Origin: Chloroflexota bacterium
Lineage (GTDB): Bacteria > Chloroflexota > UBA6077
NCBI GenBank assembly: GCA_021806765.1
Contig: JAJZQR010000058.1
Coordinates: 1 to 24,056, forward strand
Direction: 5' to 3'
DNA length: 24,056 bases
Under the pieces are notes generated by a model. That model was given only the letters and a program-made list of their open reading frames with translations, had not been told where the DNA came from and made no database searches. The translations under genes and the position numbers were made by a program. Every line of letters begins with the position of its first letter. Positions within the stretch are counted from its first letter, which is position 1. This document shows positions 15,014-22,218 of the stretch, piece by piece.

Positions 15014-15412
15014 TTAGGGATCCAGCCTGGTAACGGAGAGGCCCGGCACACGAAGGAACTCGCGGACGTTGGCTGTGAGTACCGTGCAGGAGTGGGAAAG
15101 CGCGGTAGCCGCGATCAGCAGGTCGTGGGCTCCTATCGGCTGCGTGCGCAGATCGACCCACAGGCTGGCGTGGATACGCGCCACCCTCAGGTCGAAGGGC
15201 AGGACCGGCACCGCCGACAGGATCGTCTCTACGTAAGCCTCCCGCCGGATGGCCCGCTCCGGCGTGCCGGCTCGATGGATGCCGTGCAACAGCTCCGAGG
15301 CGGTAATGGCGGCAATTACCGCCTCCTCCTCCGGTGCGGCTTCGGCCAGGGTCTCGAAAGAGAGCCCTCGCCGCTCCAGGGTAATGAACACGCTGCTATC
15401 TATGATCACCAC
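15014..15412 (-). CDS. vapC: PIN-domain toxin (VapC-type ribonuclease)
   Basis: 132 residues from a GTG that overlaps the antitoxin's end by 7 nt. PIN acidic residues are visible: D5 (MVIIDSSVF), E40 (ITASELLHG), D97 (GAHDLLIAA) and, in place of the usual fourth Asp, E118 (NVREF). VapC toxins are magnesium-dependent RNases that cleave tRNA or rRNA and are held inactive by the cognate antitoxin. The conservative Asp-to-Glu change at the last site is common enough that activity is still likely. The gene follows the antitoxin, the normal vapBC order. Confidence 0.9.
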   Translation of the reverse strand: MVIIDSSVFITLERRGLSFETLAEAAPEEEAVIAAITASELLHGIHRAGTPERAIRREAYVETILSAVPVLPFDLRVARIHASLWVDLRTQPIGAHDLLIAATALSHSCTVLTANVREFLRVPGLSVTRLDP

Positions 15413-15669
15413 GATGGTGGCTCCGGTACCGATTGCTCAGCTTGGATTGCCTCCAGATCATCGGCGAATCCCTCGTCTGGCCGCATGTTCCGCAGCCGCT
15501 CGGCCAGCTCTCGCAGGGTAATGGGGCGAACAGCTCCTGTGGGAGGCTCCAGGATAGCCACGGTCTCGCCTCCCCGCTCCACGACGAATCGCTCCCCTCG
15601 GTAGCGTGCGCGGGAGAGGACGTCCGATAGACGGCGTGCGAACTCAGTTGCGCTTATGCGTGTCTCCAC
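15406..15669 (-). CDS. Phd/YefM-family antitoxin of the VapC toxin
   Basis: 87 residues from a GTG with AGGAGG 6 nt upstream. The N-terminal half (ISATEFARRLSDVLSRARYRGERFVVERGGETVAILEP, given here only as a region, residues 5-42) has the Phd DNA-binding fold; the acidic C-terminal tail (about residues 60-87) should wrap around the toxin. It is expected to neutralise VapC and, with it, repress the shared promoter. It is not an AbrB-type VapB. Confidence 0.88.
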   Translation of the reverse strand: METRISATEFARRLSDVLSRARYRGERFVVERGGETVAILEPPTGAVRPITLRELAERLRNMRPDEGFADDLEAIQAEQSVPEPPSW

Positions 15670-15698
15670 GGTTTCCTCCTGTATCGCTCTATGAAAGT

Positions 15699-15727
15699 AT
15701 GATAATAATATTCTCTGATAATGGCAA
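15699..15727 (-). promoter_or_regulatory. Promoter and AT-rich operator of the toxin-antitoxin pair
   Basis: Read on the minus strand, TTGCCA (15722-15727) is followed after exactly 17 nt by TATCAT (15699-15704), 30 nt before the start codon. The spacer holds two ATTATCA direct repeats and an AATATT core, an abrupt AT-rich island in GC-rich DNA and a natural target for the Phd-like antitoxin. Confidence 0.7.
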
Positions 15728-15797
15728 GATGCGGCCCTTCTCCTCCTTACCGCTCGGCATGGTTCATGGGGACGGGTAGTTGGAGTTACAGTCTGAT

Positions 15798-15915
15798 GCC
15801 AACGTCACCCCCGCGAAAGCGGGGGTCCAGATGTCCCATCTCCTCGTGAGGCCACTCCTACACGCCAACGTGGACCCTGGATGCCCGACCAGGTCGGGCA
15901 CGACGATCCGGGTAG
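15798..15915. repeat. Paired-hairpin repeat (GTCACCCCCGCGAAAGCGGGGG type) in a 350-bp gene-free gap
   Basis: A perfect GAAA-tetraloop hairpin CCCCCGC-GAAA-GCGGGGG (15808-15825) is followed by a second hairpin GCCCGAC-CAG-GTCGGGC (15883-15899). Both are preceded by GCCAACGT, and GGTCCAGATG / GGACCCTGGATGC are imperfect mirror parts. It resembles the CCCGCGAAAGCGGG repeat seen in many bacteria. The rest of 15728-16050 shows no gene. Confidence 0.65.
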
Positions 15916-16071
15916 CCTGCCTTCGTTAGACTGTCACTCTCCCTGTGAACCATGCCTGGAATAAAAGCTGCTGAACCGGAGGGTGGTCGAGGCGGGAATC
16001 CCGGTGGAGAGCCCCGGGCACCCGCTCGGCTGCGGTCATCAAAGTCGAGTCTCAGGGAGGGGAGACGGCCG

Positions 16072-16353
16072 ATGAGTGCCCTTCATCTGCTGATCCTGCT
16101 CTTCGTCGCCATCGGCAGCACTTCGCTGGTGCTGACTCGCAGCTTCAAGAACCAGGCCCTGATCTACAGTCTCTACGGATTGATCCTGTCTCTCCTGTAT
16201 GCCACCATCCAATCGGCTGAGACGACGCTCCCGGCTCTTATTGCAGGCTCAGCCCTGGCGATCGTGCTTCTCGGAGGCGTGGTAAAGGCGAGAAGGATTG
16301 GATTGACCTGGCATCTGGCAGGTCTCCGAAAGCCGCGACGCCGGGCCGGTTGA
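16072..16353 (+). CDS. Small three-helix membrane protein, possibly DUF4040/MbhD-like
   Basis: 93 residues from an ATG behind GGGAGGGGAG. It has three hydrophobic helices (about 4-22, 28-44, 52-70) and a basic tail rich in Arg/Lys. The turn SFKNQALIYSLYGLILSLLYA, followed by QSAETTLPALIAGSA, recalls the MbhD/MrpA C-terminal type domain (DUF4040) in which an ApDvAlTEa-like turn carries a key acid. Only the glutamate of SAETT is seen here, so the match is loose. No other Mrp or hydrogenase gene is nearby. An in-frame ATG at 15952 would add 40 basic, low-complexity residues and is not convincing. Confidence 0.55.
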   Translation: MSALHLLILLFVAIGSTSLVLTRSFKNQALIYSLYGLILSLLYATIQSAETTLPALIAGSALAIVLLGGVVKARRIGLTWHLAGLRKPRRRAG

Positions 16354-16364
16354 CAGACCGGCCC
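16343..16364. terminator. Perfect GC hairpin between convergent genes, no T-run
   Basis: GGGCCGGT (16343-16350), loop TGACAG containing the stop codon, ACCGGCCC (16357-16364). It sits between the convergent membrane protein gene and the receiver gene and could serve both strands, but neither side has a T-tract. Confidence 0.4.
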
Positions 16365-16380
16365 ATCCCCCCAAGGCCCC

Positions 16381-16749
16381 TCAACTCTCCCCCTCGCCCG
16401 ATATGGTCGACAGCAACTGCTCGGGCGAGCAGCCCTTGACCAGGAAAGCGTCGGCACCGGCCGCGAGGGCGCCGTCCCTATAGATGGAGTACATAGTCAG
16501 CATCACCACTCTCACCTCGGGCCACTGGCTCTTGATCAGACGGGTGGCCTCCATACCATCCAGGACCGGCATCCGCGCATCCATCAACACCACGCCCGGT
16601 CTCCGTTCCTCCACCAGCCGCACCGCCTCACCGCCGTCGGCTGCCTCGCCTACTACTTCCACCTTGGAACAGGTAGCCAGCAACGCCCGAAGGCCATCTC
16701 GAGATCGGGGACGGTCATCCGCAATCAGTAACCGAATGCGCTGCTCCAT
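16381..16749 (-). CDS. Stand-alone response-regulator receiver domain
   Basis: 122 residues, only a CheY-like receiver: acidic pair D11-D12, phospho-acceptor D57 (VLMDARMP), T85 (VVMLTMYS) and K105 (AFLVKG). No output domain follows; the protein ends about 12 residues after the receiver fold. The family resemblance is closest to NarL-type receivers, so it could be a truncated NarL regulator, a CheY-like protein-protein switch or a phosphate sink. GGGGGAAGGG precedes the ATG. It lies downstream of the RND remnants, with a palindrome between them. No kinase is adjacent; the kinase of 19451-22210 is the nearest candidate. Confidence 0.85.
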   Translation of the reverse strand: MEQRIRLLIADDRPRSRDGLRALLATCSKVEVVGEAADGGEAVRLVEERRPGVVLMDARMPVLDGMEATRLIKSQWPEVRVVMLTMYSIYRDGALAAGADAFLVKGCSPEQLLSTISGEGES

Positions 16750-16808
16750 TGTACCCTTCCCCCGGTTGATTCGCCCTCATGGCCGGCAGCCCCGGATCGC
16801 TCGGCCAT

Positions 16809-16838
16809 CGTAGAGACGCGACATGTCGCGTCTCTACG
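16809..16838. repeat. Perfect 30-bp palindrome
   Basis: Arms CGTAGAGACGCGACA and TGTCGCGTCTCTACG meet with no spacer. It belongs to a common bacterial palindrome type (GTAGAGACGCG). It lies 12 bp downstream of the membrane-fusion protein remnant, on the path of transcription toward the receiver gene. Confidence 0.85.
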
Positions 16839-16850
16839 GCTACCCCCCGG

Positions 16851-17456
16851 CTACGACGCCTTCATCACCTGGTCGCCGTCGCGCAGCTCGCTCTGGCCAG
16901 CCACCACGACCTCCTCGCCGGGTTGCAGGCCGCTCACCACCTCTACGGTCCCGTTGTGGGCGAGCCCCAGCTTCACCGGCTTCATCTGGACGCTATCCCC
17001 GTTCACCACAAACACCGAACTCTGGCCAGACCTGGTGACCACCGCCTCCTTGGGAACCAGCACCGCGCGGTCTTTCTCCTCGGTCACGATCCTCACCTGG
17101 GCAAACATGCCCTGGCGCAGCTTCCCCTCTGCATCCTCGGGTCTGATCTTCACCTGGAAGGTCCGGGTCTTGGAGTCCGCCGAGGGAGCAATCACTGCCA
17201 CCTTCGCTAGGAAGGTCACCCCGGGGTATGCCGCGGTGGCGATCTCCACCTTCTGGCCCTCCCGAGCCTGGCCGATCTGGCCCTCCTCGACTCCCAGCAC
17301 CAGCTCCACCTCGCCGGAGATCACGGACACTATCGGCGTCTGGGGGCTCACCAGGTTTCCCACCGACTGGAACTTCTCCGCCACCACCCCATCCACGGGA
17401 CTGACCACGGCGCTCTCCTTGAGAGCCAGTTCCGCCAGATCCACCTCATCATGTTC
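16851..17456 (-). pseudogene. RND efflux membrane-fusion protein (adaptor), C-terminal remnant
   Basis: About 200 residues that align with the second half of HlyD/AcrA-type adaptors: the end of the helical hairpin (DLAELALKESA), the lipoyl return strand VVSPVDGVVAEKF, the beta-barrel (EIATAAYPGVTFLAKVAVIA, residue block near 17230) and the membrane-proximal domain with VLVPKEAVV and GLQPGEEVVV. The N-terminal anchor, the first lipoyl half and most of the hairpin are missing; upstream sequence changes abruptly to RND permease in another frame at about 17447-17456. An ATG at 17477 allows a short reading frame, but the protein would lack its anchor. The join could be a real deletion or an assembly error. 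Confidence 0.85.
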
Positions 17457-18604
17457 AACGAGAAGCCCATAGCCCACATCACGCCGAAGGTGGCGACCAG
17501 CGACGTGGGGATGGAGATCAAGACGATCAGGGTGCTTCTCCAGGTGTGGAGGAACAGCAGCAACACCAGGGCCACGATCAGGACCGCGTCCCTCAGACTT
17601 CCCTGGACCCCCTCCAGCGACTGCTTCACGAACTTGGCGTCGTCCAGGACGATGGATACTTCCATCCCCTCCGGCAGGCTCGGGGCAAGATCCTTCAGGG
17701 CCTTCTGCACCCCCTGGGACACGTTCACGGTGTTGGCCATCTGCTGCTTCTGGACGAGGATGGCGACCCCATCTCGGCCGTTGATCCGGCTGATGGCGCT
17801 CTGCTTCTTGAAGCTGTCCTCGATGGAGGCCACGTCCTTGAGCCGGACGACGTTGCCATTGGAGGAAGCAGACAGCACCAGGTTGCCCAGTTGGGCCGTC
17901 TCCTGGTAGAGACCGTACACCCGCACGTTGTACTGGCTGTCACCTTCCTGGACGACACCGCCGGGAGCCGAGAGGTTCGCAGACGCCAGGGCACCGGTGA
18001 CCTGGGGCAGGGAGAGGCCGCGCGCCTCCAGCTTGCTCCGGTCGATGCTGACCTGGATCTCCCGCTCTCGCCCGCCCCACAGCTGGACCGAGGCTACCCC
18101 CTCGATGGCCTCCAGCTTGGGCCGGATGGTGGTGTCCACCACGTCGTAGATGCCCTCAGGATCGCGATCCCAGCTGACCCCCGCGACGATGATCGGCTGG
18201 TCGCTCATGCTGAACTTCATGATCGCCGGGGCCTTGGCGCCCTCGGGGAGGCGGGACTGGAGCACGTTGACCCGCCGCTCCACGTCCTGTGCGACGATGT
18301 CCGGGTCCAGGCTCTCCTTGAACTCCAGGATAACGGTGCTGTAGCCGTTCCCCGAGGTCGAGCTGAGCCTCTTCAGCCCGGGGGTGCTGGCCACCGCGTC
18401 CTCGACCGGCTTGGTGACGCGGGATTCCACCTCCCTCGGTCCTGCCCCCGGGTATGTCACACTGACGGCGACCACGGGGATCCGCACGTTGGGCATGAGA
18501 TCCACTGCCATGGATCGGTAGGCGACGGCTCCGGCCATCATGATGGCCAGGATCGCCATGATTATGAGAAGCGGTCTGCGGATGGACAGCGATGTCAACC
18601 ACAT
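17447..18604 (-). pseudogene. RND (HAE1/AcrB-like) efflux permease, N-terminal third only
   Basis: About 386 residues of good family match: first helix after IRRPLLIIMAIL, the porter region with PNVRIPVVAVSVTYPGAGPR and VEDAVASTPGLKRLSSTS, VQLWGGREREIQV, then helices 2 to 4 with TWRSTLIVLISIPTSL and GFSLNMM. A normal permease has just over 1000 residues; here the frame runs on only into 33 unrelated codons (stop at 17348). The proton-relay helix that should follow (with the Asp pair) is gone. The ATG at 18604 is chosen because GGGGGAAGG lies about 9 nt before it. The intact N-terminal codons suggest a recent loss. Confidence 0.87.
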
Positions 18605-18708
18605 GGTCGAAACCTTCCCCCTTTGCTCAACTTCCACAACTCTTCGTACGGCAATGTAGTGGAGGAGGTCTCTAACGTGATCGACCAAACAGTGGATTCG
18701 GGGGTACG

Positions 18709-18738
18709 AGAAAAGGACCGCCTTTTCCGGCAGTCCTT
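18709..18738 (-). terminator. Intrinsic terminator of the sensing operon
   Basis: On the minus strand AAGGACTGCC, loop GGAAAA, GGCGGTCCTT, then TTCT. The 10-bp stem has one G-U wobble, and the T-rich tail starts inside the stem's 3' side. It is about 50 nt past the response-regulator stop and before the RND remnant start. Confidence 0.75.
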
Positions 18739-18788
18739 CTCAACGGTTGGGCGTAGGAGATCTACGACTAATGTTGTATCTGCAGTCG

Positions 18789-19448
18789 CTAGCTGGGATT
18801 TTCCAGGGTCGCTATCCCCTCCCTCAGGGCGTAGAGGGCGGCCTCGGTGCGGCTGGCCAGGTGCAGCTTCCCCAGGATGTTGCTGACGTGGGTCCGCACC
18901 GTCGCCTCGCTGATCACCATCTCCTCGGCGATCTGGCGGTTGCTCTCTCCCCGAGCCACAAGCCGCAGCACCTCCAGCTCTCGCTCCGTCAAGGGATCGG
19001 GCGTCGCCGGCTTCGATGCCGGGTGCGAAAGCTCCTGGAGCAGCTTGCGGGCGATAGTTGGATGGAGTGAGGGCTGCCCCTGGTACACCTGGTGGATGGC
19101 CTGCACCAACTCTTCGGGGCCAGAGTCCTTCAGGAGGTAGCCCAGGGCGCCCGCCTTGATGGCAGGGAAGACCTTCTCGTCGGCAGCGAAGCTGGTCAGC
19201 ACCAGGATCCGGGCTCCGGGGCGACGAGCGGTGATGCGACGGATGGCCTCGATCCCGTCCACCTGCGGCATCACCATATCCATCAGGATTACGTCGGGGT
19301 GCAGCTTCTCCTCCTGGTTGACGGCCTCCAATCCGTCTCCAGCCTCTCCCACTACGTCGATATCCGGCTCGGTCGCCAGCAGGGCCTGTATCCCCTTGCG
19401 GACTATGCTGTGATCGTCGGCTATCAACACCCGGATCGTAGCGTCCAC
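18789..19448 (-). CDS. NarL/FixJ-family response regulator (receiver plus LuxR HTH)
   Basis: 219 residues from a GTG with a strong AGGAGGTG that overlaps the end of the kinase gene (2-nt gap). Receiver: D11-D12, phospho-acceptor D57 (LMDMVMP), T/S switch in LVLTSFA and K107 region LLKDS. A linker leads to a LuxR-type helix-turn-helix (about 150-215): LTERELEVLRLVARGESNRQ with IAEEMVISEATVRTHVSN. It will be phosphorylated by the adjoining kinase and bind DNA as a dimer. Targets are unknown; the operon itself or the adjacent RND genes are simple guesses. Confidence 0.95.
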   Translation of the reverse strand: MDATIRVLIADDHSIVRKGIQALLATEPDIDVVGEAGDGLEAVNQEEKLHPDVILMDMVMPQVDGIEAIRRITARRPGARILVLTSFAADEKVFPAIKAGALGYLLKDSGPEELVQAIHQVYQGQPSLHPTIARKLLQELSHPASKPATPDPLTERELEVLRLVARGESNRQIAEEMVISEATVRTHVSNILGKLHLASRTEAALYALREGIATLENPS

Positions 19449-19450
19449 GA

Positions 19451-22210
19451 TTACACCTCCTGCTGAGTTCCCCGGAGTCCCCGCAGTTCCCCCGGATTCC
19501 CCTGAACGGCTACCTCCACTCGGACCGTGGTACCAACTCCAGGCTGGCTGTCCACGGCCAGTCTGCCGGCCATGCGAGCCACCCGCTCCTCCATCCCGCG
19601 CAAGCCCATCCCGCCGTGCTCGCCTGCCGAGGAGGGATCGAACCCGACTCCGTCGTCGGCAATCTCCAGCACCACCTGATCTCGGTCCTGCTTCAGGTAC
19701 AACCGGACGCTGTGGGCTTGCGCATGCCGGAGGGCGTTGTTCAGCGCCTCCTGCGCAATCCGATACAGCTCCTGCTGGATGGCCATGGGCATGGATAGCT
19801 CCCCTTCGACCTTGAAGGCGGTCTCCAAACCGGTTCGCCCCTCCACCGACTCCAGGCGCGCCTGCAGGGCGGCTACCAGTCCATCCTTCTCCAGGTCGGG
19901 AGGCCGCAGCTCGAAGATGAGGGAGCGCATCTCCCGCAGCGCCTGCTGAGCGGTGGAACGAAGCTCCCGCAGATGGGAGGCCGCCGTCTCCACCTTCCCC
20001 GCCGAGAGCAGTCGAGCCGCCGCCTCGGCATAGAGGGTCACCCCATACACCGCCTGGGTTACCGAGTCATGCAGGTCGCGGGCGAGACGGTTCCTCTCCT
20101 CGATGACGGCCAGCTGCTGCGCTCGCTCGTAGAGTCGGGCGTTCTCGATGGCCGCCGCCGCCTGGTGTGCCAGCGATTGGAGTACCGCCAGGTCGCTCTC
20201 GTCGAAGGCGTTCAGAGTATCGCTCTGAACGTCCAGCACGCCGATGACGGCCTCGTGAGTCTTCAGCGGCACCGCCAACTCCGACCGGGTTTCGGGCACC
20301 TCGTGCACCATGTAGTAGCGCGGCTCCCGGCTGACGTCGTTGGACAGGAAAGGCTCCCCGGTCTGGGCTACCCAACCGACGATCCCCTGGAGACCCACCT
20401 TCAGGCGAGGAACCTCGTATCCAGCGGTCTCCCATGGGGACCCGGATCCCGCCTTGATGACCACCTCCTCGTCCTCAATCAGACCGATCTGAACCATTCG
20501 ATAGCCCATGGTCTCTTTGATCAGCCGAACGATCTCCTGCAGCAGATCCTCTATCGTCAGGATCGAGGTGATGCGATGGCCCACGTCCCCGATCAACCGG
20601 AATTGCTCCGCGCGCCGCTGCTCCGCCCCGAAAAGCCGTGCCTTCTCGATAGCTACTCCGATCTGGTGGCCGATGGAGCTTAGAAGCTGAACGTCCTGGG
20701 AAGAGAACTGGCGGGAAGAACGGCTCGCCACGAACAGGGCTCCCCACACCTTCCCCCTGGAGCTGAGCGGTACCCCCGCCAGGGAGCTGTGAGCCTCGCT
20801 CACCGGTATCGTGCGGGAGAGCCGAGGATCTGCGCTGACGTCTTGCACCACCAGAGGGAGACCCGTCTGGACCACGTGGCCGCAGAAGCCCTCACCTACC
20901 TTCAGTCCATCGACGGACTCCACGAACTGCTGGCTCAGCTCCCTGTGAACCACGATCGCGAGCGCGTTCACCTTCTCGTCCAGGAGATAGATGCCTCCCG
21001 CCTCGATCTCCATGGTCTGGAGCGTCTTGTCCAGAGCATCGGGCAGGATCTCCTCCAAATCCAGCGAGCCGCTCACCGCCGCGGCGATGGCATTGAGGGT
21101 CGCCAACTCCTTGGTGCGATCGGCCACCTTTCGCTCGAGGTCCGCGTAGGATTCCTTCAACTGGGCCGACATCAGGTTGAACTGCTTAGCCAGCTCCTCC
21201 AACTCGTCGCCGGTGGTAACGGTAATGGTCTGGCCGAAATCTCCCCCCGCCACTCGGCGGGATGCCGCGATCAGATCAGCGACGGGGCCGGTCACCCTCC
21301 GGACGGCCACGGTAACGACCAGAGCCGGCACCACGACCCCCAGGGCCAACAGAAGCATCAAGAACAGGCGGTAGCCCTGGCTGGGGCTCATCAGGGAATC
21401 CCAGCTCTCCTCGGTGACCAACCCCCAGGAGGTCCCTGGAACCGGAGCGAAGGTAGCCACGACCCTGCGGCCCTCCTCGTCGGTAGTCGAACTCTGCCCG
21501 GTCTTCTGCTGGGAAAGCTGTTGCACCACCTGCAGCCCCGAAAGGTCGCTGCCGATGAGATCGGTGTTCGAATGGTAGATGGCGCGCCCTTTGCCATCCA
21601 CCAGGTAGGTGCTGCCGCTCTCCCCTATGCGCAGCTTCACGATACCACCGTAGAAGGCGCTGACCGAGGTTGCCCCCAGCCGGAACATACCAGTCAGGGT
21701 CCCCCGGAACTCCCCCTGGTCTCCGAGAAGCGGGACCGCCACCACTATGACCGCCGCTCCATCCGGCCCGTCGTTGGATACGTCGGAGAAGACCGGGGCC
21801 ACGGTCCGCAGCATCTGCCAGTAGTATGGACGGTTGGACCAGTTCTGGTCCATCACCTCGGGGCGTGCCGGCTCGGCGGCTATGACCCGGCCGTATCGGT
21901 TGATCATCACTACCCCGCCGTCGAAGACCACCAGGCGATTGGCCGCCCGCCTCAGGGCCGTCCGCTGGGCGATGGGATCGTCGCTGCGGATGTCGGTGGT
22001 CCTCGCCAGACCGGTCAAGAGGTCCGCGTACTCGGTGACTCCCGCTGCCAATTGGCCGGCCGAAAGCCGGGTCACCTCCTGATTGCGACCGAGAACCAGA
22101 TCCTCTGTCACCCGCTGGTAGGCGTAGAAGTTGACCAACGCCGCCGCCAGAAGGATGATGATGGTCGGGACGAAAGACCAGGTGATGATCTTGATCCGCA
22201 GACTGCGCAT
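19451..22210 (-). CDS. Cache-HAMP-GAF-GAF sensor histidine kinase (HisKA_3/NarX-type)
   Basis: 919 residues from the ATG at 22210, 8 nt after the binding-protein stop; GTG codons at 22225 and 22228 overlapping that stop are alternatives. Order: helix 1 (about 7-30), a large extracytoplasmic double-Cache-like domain with MINRYGRVIAAEP and GSTYLVDGKGRAIYHSN, helix 2 (about 277-300), HAMP, GAF 1 (about 375-520), GAF 2 (about 535-690), HisKA_3 with H714 in RLARDLHDSVTQAVYG, then a HATPase with N-box QEALNNALRHA, DDGVGFDP and GGMGLRGMEER. Outside ligands or the binding protein could be sensed by the Cache domain; the GAF domains suggest a second, cytoplasmic input. It pairs with the next gene, a NarL regulator. 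Confidence 0.94.
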   Translation of the reverse strand: MRSLRIKIITWSFVPTIIILLAAALVNFYAYQRVTEDLVLGRNQEVTRLSAGQLAAGVTEYADLLTGLARTTDIRSDDPIAQRTALRRAANRLVVFDGGVVMINRYGRVIAAEPARPEVMDQNWSNRPYYWQMLRTVAPVFSDVSNDGPDGAAVIVVAVPLLGDQGEFRGTLTGMFRLGATSVSAFYGGIVKLRIGESGSTYLVDGKGRAIYHSNTDLIGSDLSGLQVVQQLSQQKTGQSSTTDEEGRRVVATFAPVPGTSWGLVTEESWDSLMSPSQGYRLFLMLLLALGVVVPALVVTVAVRRVTGPVADLIAASRRVAGGDFGQTITVTTGDELEELAKQFNLMSAQLKESYADLERKVADRTKELATLNAIAAAVSGSLDLEEILPDALDKTLQTMEIEAGGIYLLDEKVNALAIVVHRELSQQFVESVDGLKVGEGFCGHVVQTGLPLVVQDVSADPRLSRTIPVSEAHSSLAGVPLSSRGKVWGALFVASRSSRQFSSQDVQLLSSIGHQIGVAIEKARLFGAEQRRAEQFRLIGDVGHRITSILTIEDLLQEIVRLIKETMGYRMVQIGLIEDEEVVIKAGSGSPWETAGYEVPRLKVGLQGIVGWVAQTGEPFLSNDVSREPRYYMVHEVPETRSELAVPLKTHEAVIGVLDVQSDTLNAFDESDLAVLQSLAHQAAAAIENARLYERAQQLAVIEERNRLARDLHDSVTQAVYGVTLYAEAAARLLSAGKVETAASHLRELRSTAQQALREMRSLIFELRPPDLEKDGLVAALQARLESVEGRTGLETAFKVEGELSMPMAIQQELYRIAQEALNNALRHAQAHSVRLYLKQDRDQVVLEIADDGVGFDPSSAGEHGGMGLRGMEERVARMAGRLAVDSQPGVGTTVRVEVAVQGNPGELRGLRGTQQEV

Positions 22211-22218
22211 CGGGTTTC

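Noticed and set aside
15940..16071. Riboswitch in the leader before the small membrane protein
   Set aside because: GC-rich and foldable, but none of the conserved cores I know (cobalamin, glycine, fluoride, Mn, SAM) is visible.
16343..16364. Classical rho-independent terminator between the convergent genes
   Set aside because: The stem is perfect, but there is no T-run on either strand, so I list it only as a weak candidate.
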